From positions 18,492,437-18,556,436 of the forward strand of contig NC_088313.1 in NCBI RefSeq assembly GCF_910592395.1: 64,000 nt of DNA, read 5' to 3'. The number at the start of each line of letters is the position of its first letter. Position 1 is the first letter of the stretch. The stretch is from Lineus longissimus (Eukaryota; Nemertea; Pilidiophora; Heteronemertea; Lineidae). Below the pieces are notes generated by a model. It was not told the origin of the DNA and made no database searches. It saw only the letters and a program-made list of their open reading frames with translations. A program made the position numbers and the translations under genes. Shown piece after piece: positions 47,727-62,100 of this stretch.

Positions 47727-48780
47727 CTGTTTAGGTTGCTGGTACATCCTTGTCTCGAGGTGTCAAGTAACCACTGTTCAGGTTGTTGGTACATCCTTGT
47801 CTCGAGGTGTCCAGTAACCACTGTTCAGGTTGCTGGTACATCCTTGTCTCGAGGTGTCCAGTAACCACTGTTCAGGTTGTTGGTACATCCTTGTCTCGAG
47901 GTGTCCAGTAACCACTGTTCAGGTTGTTGGTACATCCTTGTCTCGAGGTGTCCAGTAACCACTGTTCAGGTTGCTAGTACATCCTTGTCTCGAGGTGTCC
48001 AGTAACCACTGTTCAGGTTGCTGGTACATCCTTGTCTCGAGGTGTCCAGTAACCACTGTTCAGGTTGCTGGTACATCCTTGTCTCGAGGTGTCCAGTAAC
48101 CACTGTTCAGGTTGTTGGTACATCCTTGTCTCGAGGTGTCCAGTAACCACTGTTCAGGTTGTTGGTACATCCTTGTCTCGAGGTGTCCAGTAACCACTGT
48201 TCAGGTTGCTAGTACATCCTTGTCTCGAGGTGTCCAGTAACCACTGTTTAGGTTGTTGGTACATCCTTGTCTCGAGGTGTCCAGTAACCACTGTTCAGGT
48301 TGCTAGTACATCCTTGTCTCGAGGTGTCCAGTAACCACTGTTCAGGTTGCTGGTACATCCTTGTCTCGAGGTGTCCAGTAACCACTGTTTAGGTTGTTGG
48401 TACATCCTTGTCTCGAAGTGTCCAGTAACCACTGTTCAGGTTGCTGGTACATCCTTGTCTCGAGGTGTCCAGTAACCACTGTTCAGGTTGCTGGTACATC
48501 CTTGTCTCGAGGTGTCCAGTAACCACTGTTCAGGTTGCTGGTACATCCTTGTCTCGAGGTGTCCAGTAACCACTGTTCAGGTTGTTGGTACATCCTTGTC
48601 TCGAAGTGTCCAGTAACCACTGTTCAGGTTGCTGGTACATCCTTGTCTCGAGGTGTCCAGTAACCACTGTTCAGGTTGTTGGTACATCCTTGTCTCGAGG
48701 TGTCCAGTAACCACTGTTCAGGTTGCTGGTACATCCTTGTCTCGAAGTGTCCAGTACCTATTGTTTTGGTTGCTGGTACA
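47727..48780 (+). repeat. 47-bp minisatellite, about 22 copies
   Basis: The unit contains CACTGTTCAGGTTG(C/T)TGG, then TACATCCTTGTCTCGAGG and TGTCCAGTAAC. Copies differ at one to three positions, mainly C/T in TTGCTGG or TTGTTGG, G/A in CTCGAGG, and C/T in GTTCAGG. The unit length is not a multiple of three and open frames across it rotate, so it is not coding. Confidence 0.97.
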
Positions 48781-48789
48781 CCCTGGTCC

Positions 48790-49770
48790 TAACAGCCTAA
48801 AAGGGCTTTTAGCTCCATCTTAAAGAGTGTGTAGGGCCAGTCTGGTATAAGTCGAGTTTGTAGTTTCCGAGATGAACTTTCCACTTGACATATCATAAAT
48901 GACAAAGAGAGCAGATTGGATTGTACAGATAGTTTAATATTGTCAATCATATCCAGAAATATCCATCAATAACTGAACTCGATGAGGCAGGGTTGCATGG
49001 CACATAAACCTATTCCCAAGCTGCAGAAGCTTTCTACTATGAACAATAACATTGGAACCTACTGCATAAACGAGAGATGTGTTAAGAGGGGAAAGAAGTA
49101 TCCTGAATCAAAAAAGGTTTGAAGGAAAACCCATGCTTGACTGGCACCTGGGGTTGGGGTCTGCATTTTCGCTCTTACCAGCAGTCTTGATTAGACAAGG
49201 TATTCATTCCTTGAGTGTGTGATTAAATCCAAAAACCTCTCATTTATGCAGTATTTAACATGGAAATGATAGAAGAGGTGGATGCCAAAGATCATGCTCT
49301 GAGTCTGATCCCAGGCTGGTTGTCATATTTCTACAGCAAAAATAACAAGGGTAGGTTTACATTGAATCCAATTCTGACAGTACAAACATTATGGCTTAAT
49401 TTTTCATATGCGACGAGGCTGAACTACATATCTCTAACTGGTATTCTTGAAAAGAAATCAGAAGTCAAGTTACCATGGAAACTGCACCTCAGGTCAAGGT
49501 CTGTCTATCATGATCTTGACTTCAGGTTATTTTTACAACATAGAAATTATAAAGAGAACTTATCAAAACATCACAAACTTGGTCAAAAATATTGCAAATA
49601 AAAATATGAAACAATTTGAGTCTTTAAATCGAGTAAATTTTACAACAGAACATTTTTACATTACTCACACACTATAAACCACTCATACAATTTCAAAGGT
49701 TTTATTTTTTGATACACTGTACATTTCTATGCCAGGATTGCTTCAAATGGTTTTAAATAAATGTAGAATA
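48790..49770. other. Spacer, no gene seen
   Basis: No conserved frame. TTTATT near 49700 on + (AATAAA on -) could end the SLC29 transcript, which would put the foldback element at 49771-50010 in its 3' UTR. Confidence 0.4.
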
Positions 49771-50010
49771 CTTGACTTGCCAATCTCAGCTCGACGCCGA
49801 ACTGCAGCGCCACTCGCGGACAAAGATAGAACAACTCGACATTTTTTTCACCGGTTTTCTTGCTGCACATGCGTACCAGTGTCATCTTTTGTTGATTTCC
49901 GCTGGTACGCATGCGCAGCGAGAAAACCGGTGAAAAAAATGTCGAGTTGTTCTATCTTTGTCCGCGAGTGGCGCTGCAGTTCGGCGTCGAGCTGAGTTTG
50001 GCAAGTCAAG
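49771..50010. mobile_element. 240-bp foldback element with near-perfect 109-bp arms
   Basis: Arms at 49771-49879 and 49902-50010 are almost exactly complementary, starting CTTGACTTGCCAA, with a 22-bp loop. TA lies at both outer ends. TTTAAATAAA also occurs just outside both ends (49752-49761 and 50017-50026). No coding capacity; a transcript would form a long hairpin. Confidence 0.88.
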
Positions 50011-51761
50011 TATTGCTTTAAATAAACAGTTGCAAAATAAAACAAACACATCTACTCGGTAGTCAAGTCCTAGTGAAATTTCCATATATCACCATTTAAT
50101 GGGGTTGGTTTTGAAAATACGCCACAAGGAAGATGCTACATGTGTATACATACATTGTAACCTATGAGCCATTCTGGGTTCACCACACTAACCACTACCA
50201 TGTATATGTACATAAGGCCCTTATAATACGAGCCAAAAACCCACAAAGCCAGAAAACCTTCCATCCACCTTGAAGTAGGCCTCAAACCTAATATTTTCAA
50301 AAAGAAGCGATACTATATAAAGACACTGCCTCTGCCACTTTTCTGAAAATGATCCACAATAAAACACCTTATTTTCATACAAAGCTTTAAATGCATCACA
50401 CTCTGTGGAGCAAAAATCGAACTAAATTCAGAACATACCCATGTACATTGTACTTGCACTATAAATGGTTGACCTAACGTGTCCATTTATTTAGAAAAAT
50501 ACATTGTTATCTCTATATTTTTTTGTAGAAGACTGATTGTTTTTTCAGCAGCATGTTTGCAATGAACATGGTCAAATGTAGTCTTGCATTGTAACGGTCT
50601 TACGTAGTTCCGCCACAAGGTGTGTGAACTTCGGAGAGGATTTTGAAACTAAACAACACATGGCTTTTTCCTGATCATATCCTAATCAAGAATTGATTCA
50701 ACTCTCTTGAAAAAATCAAATTCAAATTAAACATAAACGAATGATGTTTATTTACTTGCAACATTCAAAAAATGCCGATTTCTGAAATCATTTACTTTCA
50801 AATACAAATTACAAACAAATTACTGACACTAATCTTGAATTCTAAGCTGAACAAATCTGTAAAAACATACAGGCAGAAACATGAATATATGATAACAATA
50901 TCTAAACAGATTTCATGACTATTGACAAACACTTTGAAGAACTATCAAGTTGCCTGTGTTTTCAAATTAATATCCACATGTCTGTGTGATACGAGACTGA
51001 AGAACCGATTGAAATAGCTACCTATCCTCAAGTGAAAAAACAGGAGGAATGAAACTTCTTTGGTTGAGCTGCAATGGAGAGGCAATGGTTTTTTCTACTC
51101 AATGGCACTATATGCTGTAGTAAAATTGATTATCAAAGATTCGGTAGGCACACTTACCAATGAGTGAATTGGGACCAAGTATGCAACAAGTGACAACAAC
51201 TAATAGGGTCATGAACCTTGAACATCTACTCTCCTTACTTGGTGATAGAGGTGCCACAGTCAAATCATTGTTATTGTCGGTAAAATAAACTTGCCGAATG
51301 ACAGTGATGACGGACACTGCGCTATGGTATAGACTAGTCATATCGGTGGGACAATCACTCTTTTTTAATTACCCACCTACTTTACCCTGTGCATGGGCAG
51401 TGCACATACAGCAGTTTGGACTGCTATTTCTTTGGTTTTGTTTGATAACCATAGTTAATCAACTCTTATGAGATATCCCACCTGCACTTAACATTAGTCT
51501 CATTTCATACCGCCCCATGTCTCGAGGATTCAACCTTACCATTAATATGGCCAACTGGTTTTGATTGGAATGCTATTACAGCTATTTAAGCAGTAACAGC
51601 AACTGGTATCATTTTCTTGGACACAACCCTCACACCTCAAATCATCTCACACAATTCATTGACGTTCTTTCACAAATCCATTAATGGTTTTGATACGACG
51701 GCGGCGGATACAGATCAACATGGTTTTGCTTCGTTACAAATTGTTTCATCGCATCTATCAT
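50011..51761 (-). other. Probable 3' UTR and flank of the SLC29 gene
   Basis: AT-rich with no conserved frame. TTTATT near 50747 and 50486 on + are possible polyadenylation signals for the minus-strand transcript. Confidence 0.45.
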
Positions 51762-54700
51762 CTAATTACAATCACTTAGAGTTTCATTGACAATAAGTGT
51801 AACATTCAAGTTCATAGCGTAGTCCGACTGGATCCAGTGTCCGATGGACTCCGTGAACCACGCGATGAATAATGAGAAGTTGACCCCGCAGAAGATTCCG
51901 AGGACGAGGAAGAAAGCAGCGACCATGGCAGCAGTACCGGCATCTCCCTCTTTGGCCTCACTGGAAAAGAAACAGAACCGTTTAATCATCGGAAATCGTT
52001 ACGTTTGCTCTTGCCAAGTTTGCCCTGGGCAGGCACCAAGCTCCAGGTACAAAGAACCACTTCCAGGTCTCATTCCAAGGGCACGACCAGGAACAGAAAT
52101 ATTCAAGTTTAAGTTTTGAATGTGGCGTCCTTACCGTGGAGCATACATCATGGAGAGACTACTACAATAGCCGTGACTGAGAGCGTGGAGAATGCTGATT
52201 GTCATGTAGATGTAGTTATTGAAGATGAAGACGGGAAACGAGCGATACTTGGGGTTGTAGTTGCAGATCATGAAGAGGGGGATGAATAAGATTCGCAGTA
52301 CAACAGGGATGAAGAGGTACTTGGGTCCCGGCTGAAAACAGATGATAGGCTATGGTAAACAGATGAAAAATTTGAAATTTGTCCTTATCAAGTACTAAGG
52401 GACATTTACCAAACTTAGGACACTGAACGCAAAAAATCAGCATCGCTAGTAAAGTCACAGGCCATTACGACAGCATATTCTTCTGACCCTTACCTTTTTG
52501 ACGACCTCGGTGAGGAGGTTGCCGAGGACAGCAAAACTATTGAAGATCAAGAAGCAGGCAACTGGAATGAAGTATTTCTCTGGAAATGAAGACAATCACA
52601 TGTTAGTCAATTTTTCTGCCGATTGTGCATTGGGGGTGCATTGGGCATTACTGAGATGTGTACTGTATGTTCAAATCCATCCCTCAGGTGAGACCAACCA
52701 TTGCATTTGAACCACTGCCCGGAGGAAGGGGGCTGGGCCCTCAGCTAGCAGTCAAGAGTACCCTGCTATGAACCCCACAGTCGGTGTGAGACTCCACGCA
52801 AGACTCTTCATTTTATCTGCCTTCCACCAAACAGGTGTATAAATGGGAATTGGTCATAAGTCTTCAGATTGTTGCACTGATTGACCAGCTTATTCAAAGT
52901 CTATTGAAAGATTTCAGGATAGACTTTGGTTAAAGTGTGAAGTCGGATGACAACTTATACCGCAGTTGATATCAGACTTTTGACCCAAGACTTTGACTTA
53001 CCAGGTGTGAAGAATGAGCCGTCTGTTTTTGGGATGTTGACCTGAATAGCTGGGAAACAGGTCAAGGTCACGAAAAAGGTCAGCCACACGTTCAGGAAGT
53101 GCACGGCACACTGGAAAGGAGCAAAAAACTGACAGATACACAAATATTCAAAAGCAAATATCTTTTATTGGTGATGCCTGGAGTCGCAAACTTGACATTT
53201 TTCACAATAAAGGTGATTTCGGAGAAGCGTTTAGAAGAGATGGGATTCAAATGCAGTGCACCACCTAGAAGGAAATAATTAAATCCCAGCAACTTGGCCT
53301 ATCTTTCAAGAACTACCGGTACAGATAATTTCAGTTACATTCAAGGTCAATATTATGCATGACCAGTACGATCAAGTCAATTTCTATTTGCTATAGGCAA
53401 AAGTCTATTCTGACAAGGGAACACACAGGGTTTGGACACTGTTAATCAACTGAGGCCGTAAACATACCTGTCTCACAACAGAGAGGAGTTTCCCTGCTGG
53501 ACAGCACTGTGGAGACTGCGTTTCTGCCTTTTTCTTGGCAACCTCTTGACTCTGCTTCTGATAGAATCGGTAAAATCTCTGCAATGAGACAAGATTAGGC
53601 AAGTTATAAGAGACACTCACTTTTAAACAGTACCGGAACTTGAAATTTCTGTGTCAACTCTGCCACCACAGATTCATCTTACACATATTCATTTTGTCTT
53701 CTCATTATCATTACTCACCAGGAGGGGAAGCATAAAGTACGTATCGAAGTCGATCAAGAGAATCAATATGGCAGACAGGAAGTAGTATATGGCAGCTGTG
53801 CGAGGGTTTGGCGAACCTGCAAATGGGAAACAGATATCTATCAGTCACATATCACACACTCTAAAGAGCTTACACGGATATGAAGAGCTAACACTACTTA
53901 CTGGCTAATGAGACAATCGCAATTATTGATGTCAACGTCCCGCTGATATTCTGCAATAGAAAACATGCACTTTGAAATAAGAAACTTCAACATTGATAAG
54001 GTAATAGCATTTTATAGTTGCGTTTGTGCCTGAACATCGAACTCAAGCGAGCACTGTATCAGCAGCTCCATGGTACCCCAGAGCACCCCAGTGGAGACCT
54101 ATAATTGTGACAGTCACTGTACCGTACTTTGAGACAGACCGACGAAAGTGCAACAAAAAAGCCACCTTAACTAGACTTGCTAGGAAAGCCTGACAGAGGA
54201 TATAGCGACCCATAAAAAGTTGAAACTTCAAAAATGACTGATAGTCTGAATTACAACAGTTTTAGTTCGTTTTCCCCCAAAATCCAATGTTTTATGGTTT
54301 CTGCATGAAAAATATCAATTTCTTTCAAGCAAAATCCTGATCTTATTGCCATGTTGGTTAAATCTGGATACGTGTACTCACTGAGCCGAGAACAACAGCA
54401 TTGGTATACTTCATTGGCAGTGAGGCAGCTAGACCAAACACGCTGTTCTGGTACACACCAGTCGCCACTGAAATAAGGAATGTACAAAGTGTCACATTCT
54501 TTATGATAACTTGTTGACATGAGACAAATTTTCGTTCTGACAGATATTATACTCTTTGGTACTCAAGTATTTCTTACATTTATAGAAATTTGTTGAAGAC
54601 TTAAAGCAAGGTTTATTCAGTTGAAAATCAAATATTATGCCAAGATTCAAACAACGAATACTTACTGTTGATGACGACAACAGATATCATGGTGATTATG

Positions 54701-57700
54701 AAGAAATAGAATGGCCCTGCAAGAGAATAAAGCACATCAGAATATATTTGCGCTCGCCCTGATGGACGCGTCCATGGCGACCACAACATTGACCTTTTGT
54801 TCTTCCAGTCACTCGCTAGAGAACGGTCCACTCGGAGCAACTTTCCCTCCATGAATTGTCCCCGATTCTCTAAGTGCTGAGTAACACACTGCGTTATTTC
54901 ATTAAATGATAATGATGTTCTCTGAGGGACAATTTTCCTACAGTTTACCTCCTGGTATCTCCCTCCCACTATTCTTCCTTGAGAGGATGCGACCAGGCTG
55001 TGAGCATGCGCAGAAACTCCTCAGCAATGAATTGCTGTCTTGCTCGGACCCTTGTCAAACCAAGCCAGAAACAAAGACTTCTCTTTAAAGATTCATTTGA
55101 TAAATGAATGGTAATGACATGATGTCTTCACTTTTACTTACATGCACTTGTATCAACCATAGCCAGCACCACTGTGACTACAAACACTGCTATCATAATC
55201 AAAATACTACCAATTATACGACGTGATATGTTACCCCTGAAAATCATAGAAGAGACTGGTCTATAGAGTTTATGCTGGCCAAGATTTTTTCACTTTTAAA
55301 TTATTAGGTATGTCTCCAAAACAGTCGTTATGCGTCCCCTGAGATACCTTTTAGAGGACATGTACCGTTAGGTGGCCGCAGTGGCCTGAACCACTGTGAA
55401 GAGAACACATCTAGTTGCAAGACAGAAAACAAACCCAATATGACTCATTGCAGCAAGATCACAGTGGTACTTTACGTATTGGCAACAAGATATTCAACAA
55501 ACACCTGGTACTTACAAGTCACACTGCGCACAGATATTGACCATATTGAGCGCCACATTCGGCAGTTGGGAGGCTATTCCCAGGTAACTGATGAAGTTCT
55601 TCTGATACTCATGTGCCTCCGTCTCAGTCTGGGGACCATGACATGACTCGTTGACGAATGTGGCATTCGGGTTGACTGCTGGGCTCAGTTTATAGTCGAC
55701 AAAATACTGAAAAGAAGAGAGCAGTCTGTATAACAATGCTGATTTGACCACATCTTGCCGAGGCATATCGGCATATCTTGCCGAGGGATATAGGGCCTTT
55801 AACCAACAGAATCGGACAACAACTTACTGAGTTTGCAGTAATGAACATATTCCATGGCATGAGTACTCCGATTCCGTTCAAGACCATGATAAAGTAGACG
55901 AGATAGAGGCGATCCGCGGGAGGTTCCGGGGCTTTTGGTTGGTACTCCACATGATGTGCCTCCCAGCTTGGCTCAACATGAACTGGTTCGTTGTTTAAGA
56001 GATTCTCCCGTTCCACATTGTCTGCGATTTCTGAAACGGAAAAAGACAGGAAAAGTTAAGAGACAGAAAACAAATTTTCCTAATGGAGCTAAAAATTTGA
56101 AGTCATCAGTTTTGGATCGAAGTATTCATAGGCATACATGTATAAGGTGTCTCGTTCTAAAGACAACCTGGTTGCCTTCAATATGAGAGGGTCAATACCC
56201 GAAGATCCTCATTACCAAAGCACATAGTGTGACAGGCTTCCTTACAAGCCCCTTCAATTCATTCACAGTGAAAGCAGACGATTGCCTAGAGTGACATGTC
56301 ACCACATGACCGTGAGGTTACTGGAGTCTATACATGGATGAGATTGCATCATTGTGGCTTCCTATGCTCAGCTTCCATAGATCTTACAATTGGCGTCTTC
56401 AGAAAAACAGATTGCAGCATAGACTGATGGTGACCATTCCTTACTATTGCATCCTGTGAGCATACATCTTACAACATTTGATCCAATATCCCCTAAAATA
56501 AACACGTCAATTGGTGAATAGATGAGATTAGTCTTCAAGCCTCGTAGCGTTACAGCATTTTCATTTGTCGCGACACAGGATGCTATGGCGTGTATGGTGA
56601 AAGTGACAAACGCAATATGACATTGCCACAGGCGATAAAAGGATAAGACGCATAGCAGTATTATGGTGGTTCTCCTTGTTACTGCGGCAGAACAGCAGAG
56701 GAGGCGACATTGGAGCTTTTTTTATACATTTGGTTGCCATGGACACTCCTTATGGTCCTACATCATATTTTTGATACTGGGGCTCTGCTTTGAAATCATG
56801 GTGATTCCTTTGCTCTCATTCTGTGCTTCCACTCCATGCATCTAAGCAACAATACCTTCCACAGCCAGAGTGATATGTTTAGCTGTGCATCCTTTTGTGA
56901 AATACAGCTTGGTGCAAATACATCACTATCAGCAGACACAACTTGTGAAAATGACATGTATAGAGACACCAAATATGCCTGAAACAGAGCGAAATCATCA
57001 AATATCCACAGATTTGATACAATTACACTAAAGAACGCCCACAACAGTGGTGAATACATGGTGCACATGGAATACCTTCATTAGGTTCCTTGGCAACCGA
57101 TGAGCTACCTTCCTTAGCATCGGAGGTGCCACTCTTGATAGCAACAGTTGCTTCCTTAGTTTCAGCATCCTGATTCATATTACCCGTATCGATACCTTCA
57201 CACATTTCAACGTCTGTCTCTACAGCAAAAAGAAGCATCATATTTCAAAAACATAAAAATCTATGACTGTTCAACCGCACAACATCTCCAATATTTCATC
57301 AACTTGGTGCATGAATTTCAATCCATATTCTCATGGATTTTAATTTCCTTCATTTGCAACCAAGCAGTGAATATGCCATGGATCTGTATATTTTACTCAT
57401 CAATTTGAATGATCAATGGCATGTATCCTTATCCATCAATTTTCAACACTGTCACGATAAAAATGCGCATTTTAAATGGCGGCTTTCAAGTGAAGTTCAT
57501 TAACCCCTTGCATAAAAACGAGTAACGTCACAAATCCATGAATACACAATAACAATTCCATGAAAGCAACAACACAAATACATGAAATAACTCTGCATTG
57601 TATCTTATTATTCTGGCACAGTGATAACAATTTGATACAGGCAACACTGCAATCAAGGTGTGTTTGGCTTGGATGTGATCTGAGCATCTGGTGTCAGGCA

Positions 57701-59108
57701 AGACTTTATTCCATTACCTCTGAAGCTAACAGCATTCCGGACCTCAGAAAACCCTCATAGTCATACAAACACTAGCACTGACGCTTTCATGTCATCATTC
57801 CCTCTAGATATTTCACTATACATGTATTTGCCATCAACAAATCAGAAAATAACCCACAGCTGATATCTCACTACGAGAGAGCTCAGAGAACATTGATCCC
57901 TGATATCAGTCAATATGACTTAGCCACCATCTAATTAGCGACTGCCAATAACCACGATCATCATTTGGCAAAGTGGAAACGATGCATGCCAAGATCTTGG
58001 TGGTGAAGATCATTAGCAACAAAGGCTTTGTAATAGATGTGCATAAACTTCAAGAAACTGTCACTGACCAAGTCGTTTGGATGTGTCCCTACCAGATTAT
58101 AAAAGGGCAAACATGATCCCAAGCGGACAAACCAATAGCCTTGAGAAATTCAACAAGACGAAAAGAATCTTGAAGACCAAAAAGGCCACTGAGGAGGTCA
58201 CCGGGCATTCGACCTCGGTTTAAATCTGGCCCAAGAAGACGACGAGAAAAGTGCTTGGTTCAACAACAGGACGATTCTGGACAAGTACCACTCTAACCAA
58301 TAGTACCACTCCAACCAGCAGTATGTGGACTCAACACACCAGTATTTCAAAGACTGAGAATACACCTTCTCCTAAAAAATTTGGTTTATGGGGAGAAGCT
58401 CCAGATCTGATAATCTACACAAGCTTTGGCGAACCAATACACGATTACACGCCATGCAGGAGATTGATCTGGATGGATTATTACATGTCAATAGATGGCT
58501 TAGACTCCGTCTTCATTAACGTATCATCTTACGCCCTCTAATCACAATCTAATGGCTTTCAATCAAATGCATTGATGTCGGCTAGTCTTTTCACCGAGGC
58601 GGGAAGCAGATATCGTTGATGGTTTGCGGACGGTTTTGCAACTCGTTGTCGATTCAATCATGTGTATCGACGAAAAGACGACGGGAACTGGTTATCTGTC
58701 AATCTGATTTGAAAAAGACGCAAATGTGACGATAAACATAACCCTCAGAAATATGGGAGAATAGAGAATATGACGATATTCATGGTGATAGTGACATTTT
58801 GTCTGATCCAAGTCATTCCCAAATCCCCAACATCCCCTGTCGGGGAACCACCTCCTGGCAAACACAGTCATTCACATGCCTCTCCTCTTGTGTATTAGTC
58901 GCTACTGAGGTCTGGCAATTCTGAAAGTAAGCCACAACTGATCTCCAACAAATCCGAATTCAGAATACCCACCATTCCTGGCTGATCCCTTACTGTCTGT
59001 CTTCACGACCATAGGTTTTGCAGTTGGGCTGAAGCGGTCATCATTCATGGGGATCATCGGGAACTGGTCCGCCGGATGGCGGTTGTGATTGTTATAATGG
59101 TCAGACAT
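51762..59108 (-). CDS. Equilibrative nucleoside transporter (SLC29), fourteen coding exons
   Basis: Exons on the minus strand: 59108-58973, 57219-57076, 56030-55828, 55706-55516, 55236-55142, 54716-54666, 54467-54382, 53950-53902, 53816-53719, 53578-53468, 53110-53002, 52579-52494, 52331-52135 and 51960-51762. All join GT-AG in phase to 584 residues. ENTs let nucleosides pass membranes down their gradient. Membrane helix 1 is the typical LVYFIMVLNGIGVLMPWNMF (about 127-155). The next loop has glycosylation sites NAT and NES, as in ENT1/2. The middle loop (about 352-388) is basic and lysine rich. The last helices contain YLFIPVVLRILFIPLFMICN and EAKEGDAGTAAMVAAFFLVLG. The cytosolic N-terminus of about 125 residues is long for ENT1. 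A CTTTTCAG acceptor before 59130 shows a further leader exon. The subtype (ENT1-, 2- or 4-like) is not decided. Confidence 0.93.
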
Positions 59109-59130
59109 GTTGGTTCTGGATTGATGTTAT

Positions 59131-62100
59131 CTGAAAAGAGAAAGGAAAGGCATATTTGACAATCAGAAAAATGACAAACCCTAAATAAACTGCTTTTTTC
59201 TACTTCACTCAGTAATGAGTCCCCAATTAGCTACGATAATACCATGTTCAACACAGTCATTTTCAGCATCAAAAACGGAAACTTACCACGAGTACAGTGG
59301 ACACAGTTGCGCATCCTATGAATATGAATATCATTACACTTTAACAAAAAGGTTTATTAGTCACTCAGGTAAAACCATTCGGTATTGATACAGTAGGATA
59401 GGGGTTCGTGGGTGAGAGCATACTCCTAACAGTGACGTATCCCACGGCAATGATTCCAAAAAACCGAAAGTAGTGTCTCACTCGAGTGGGTGAGTGAGCA
59501 GCCATGTGCTTAACACCTGGTGATCAAATGCGATATTGCAAAGTCGCACAGCTGACATTTTGGTCTGAATATGATTTGCTAAGCATGTTGGCTTATACAG
59601 AAATAGCTGGAGAACAGTCCGGTTCAAACTCACCAGTTAGACAGCTCTCATCCTTTCTTTCCTTATTGCTCAGGCATTAACTGTGTATATGATACTGTGA
59701 TTTTATGTATCTGTTCAGGCATCCTATTTATTACCGTAATTTTATGTACTATGTGTTCTTCATGTATATGGAGGTTTAATAAATAAATAAATAAATAGAC
59801 TTATCGTGGTCCCTAACAAGATCAAATGCTGCTGAAGCAGGTTGGCACTGATCATCAATCAGACAAAGACATCTGAACGCAAGGGGAAAGACAGCTAGCT
59901 GTGAAGTGTGACCAATGCCACTTACCAATTTCAATTGACAAATGCCATCCAATTCACTTTCAGTTCCACACATGTGATGCATGAATTGTTTGGAAATCCA
60001 ATTTTCGACGAAAAACTACCATGTGAAAAACAATGGTGAAACCATGTTCACATGAATGTATTTGGTGAGAATTTGTCTGCTATATACAGCGAGATCAATA
60101 CGGCAGATCATAAATTAATTCACCAATGTCGGGATACTGTCACTTTAGATGTTGATTGAGAGGGTGCTGGTGAAGTTATACCAGGATTAGGAAGGGGCAG
60201 ATCTACCTCTGATGATCCATTACACTGCTGTGATGACTGAATAACTCTATATTGCTGAGTTGGGCTTAATGTAGGATTGTGAAATTATCCTAGCAGTGCC
60301 AGAAGCTCACAGACAGATGGTGCAGGAAGGATTCCTTCACAGGCCATTTTACTGGGAACATGTCTGACCTGACAAACAACCAAAATACAAGGAGAAACAA
60401 AGTTATTAAATCCAAATAACAGTTTCCAAACCACCACCACAGTCTCTCTCAGGAAACACACAATAATCTTGTCAATCCCAAACTCACCTTTAAGATTTCA
60501 ATCACAGACCAAAGACTGACCTTAAATTGAAGAAACTTTCACTCATTCATTCATACAGTTTCCACTTGCGTGGATATTTGGCGCCAAATTCCAATGTTAT
60601 GTTTACATTTTTGGGTCAAACTGCAGGATGAGATGAGTGGCATTGTGTGTCAGTCCAATAAAGCAGAAACTGGAACATCAAGTGATGATGATAAAGGCGG
60701 GAATTGGATACATGTTTGTAGGTTGAGGTTGACTCAAACAATGCAAGCATTTGATGTTGGGGAGCGTGGTAGGAAGAGACTTGGCGGCAATGATACTGAT
60801 ATAAGCTGATGTAATGAGATGATAGAAGACTGGGGAGCCAACAGCAATCACAATGACAGTCTTTAAGCGGGGAGAAGGCCTCGCCACCACATGCGTCATT
60901 TCATCATTGGACAGGCTCTGCCTTTTTCAAAATGCAACACAAACTACTCTGTGAGTAAACTCTGTTTGAGAGGAAGGGGCAGAGGTTCTAAAGACAACTT
61001 ACTGGTAAATGAAGTTCAAGGTTCTTGGCTGGGGTTGTGACAAACCATAGCAATCTCCAGTGTCAACAAAACTTGTTGGGACACAAATTCAGACTGGATA
61101 AGAGCTTACCTAAACACCAACTGGCTGCTGGGTAACCCGGTCCAGGGTGGCTAACCACCAACACACAGGACTTATGATCGGAAGCTGGTCAGAGCAGGAG
61201 ACTTGGTTCAAGCATAAACTATCAATGAATTTCTCCTAAAAACTACATATAATCGGCCTGGTTCAAATTATCTGTACAACTCTTTTCTAACCTACATCGG
61301 ACCACATTTAGAACAATGGAAATTTGAAGTCTAATTTGTGGAAGGCTGACTTTCTTTTAAAGCAGAACCTAAATCAGAAAATATGTTGTAAATTACTGCA
61401 AAAAATCATTCTGACCTTCCAATGTTGATACATTTCCAATGCACCAAACAACCTCTGAAGGTACATGTACATGTAGACTTGGTAAAGCAAGCTGTACCAA
61501 TTAAGAAGAAACTTAATAACTTACCCCAAGACCATAACAATGAAAAAGACTTTAATCAGCCTGTCGATTTTATTGTTCACACTCACAATATGACAATAGA
61601 CCATGATAGACAATGCTATACTTGACCTATACATTTATTGTCAACTGAATATGACAGCGTAGGCCAAAGTTTAAACAATTAAGATTACCTACAATTACAA
61701 ATTCTATTGTGATTATCTTTCACTTTTCAGCAGAGTTTGGCAAGTGTGTGGAAATACATGTAATACTTGATGCCAGACTCATATCAATCAATCTATTCTT
61801 CAATTCTTTCCTGATTGTTTCTATCCACAGAGGTCATCCTGGAGGAATGCTTTTAAGAAACAAAAGGAACTCGTTGAGTGATTTAGCCGAGGTCCAATGT
61901 ATCCCTTACCTTTTTTCTCAACTAATCATGTATGCTGACATATAATACTCACAACACCTTCTTTCTACAAGTGAAGAATTTGTGGCGAAAAACCATCCGA
62001 ATTTCAAATGATCAGGCAGCAGAATTCAACATTGTGTCAGTATCACCTCTACTAGTAATGTGAAGGAATAGACGGCATGTAACACGAGCCTCCCCTGGCG

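Noticed and set aside
47727-48780. CRISPR-like appearance of the 47-bp array
   Set aside because: The repeats are head to tail without unique spacers and the genome is animal.
47679-48823. Repetitive protein frames in the 47-bp array
   Set aside because: The unit is not a multiple of three, so frames change from unit to unit and close at random.
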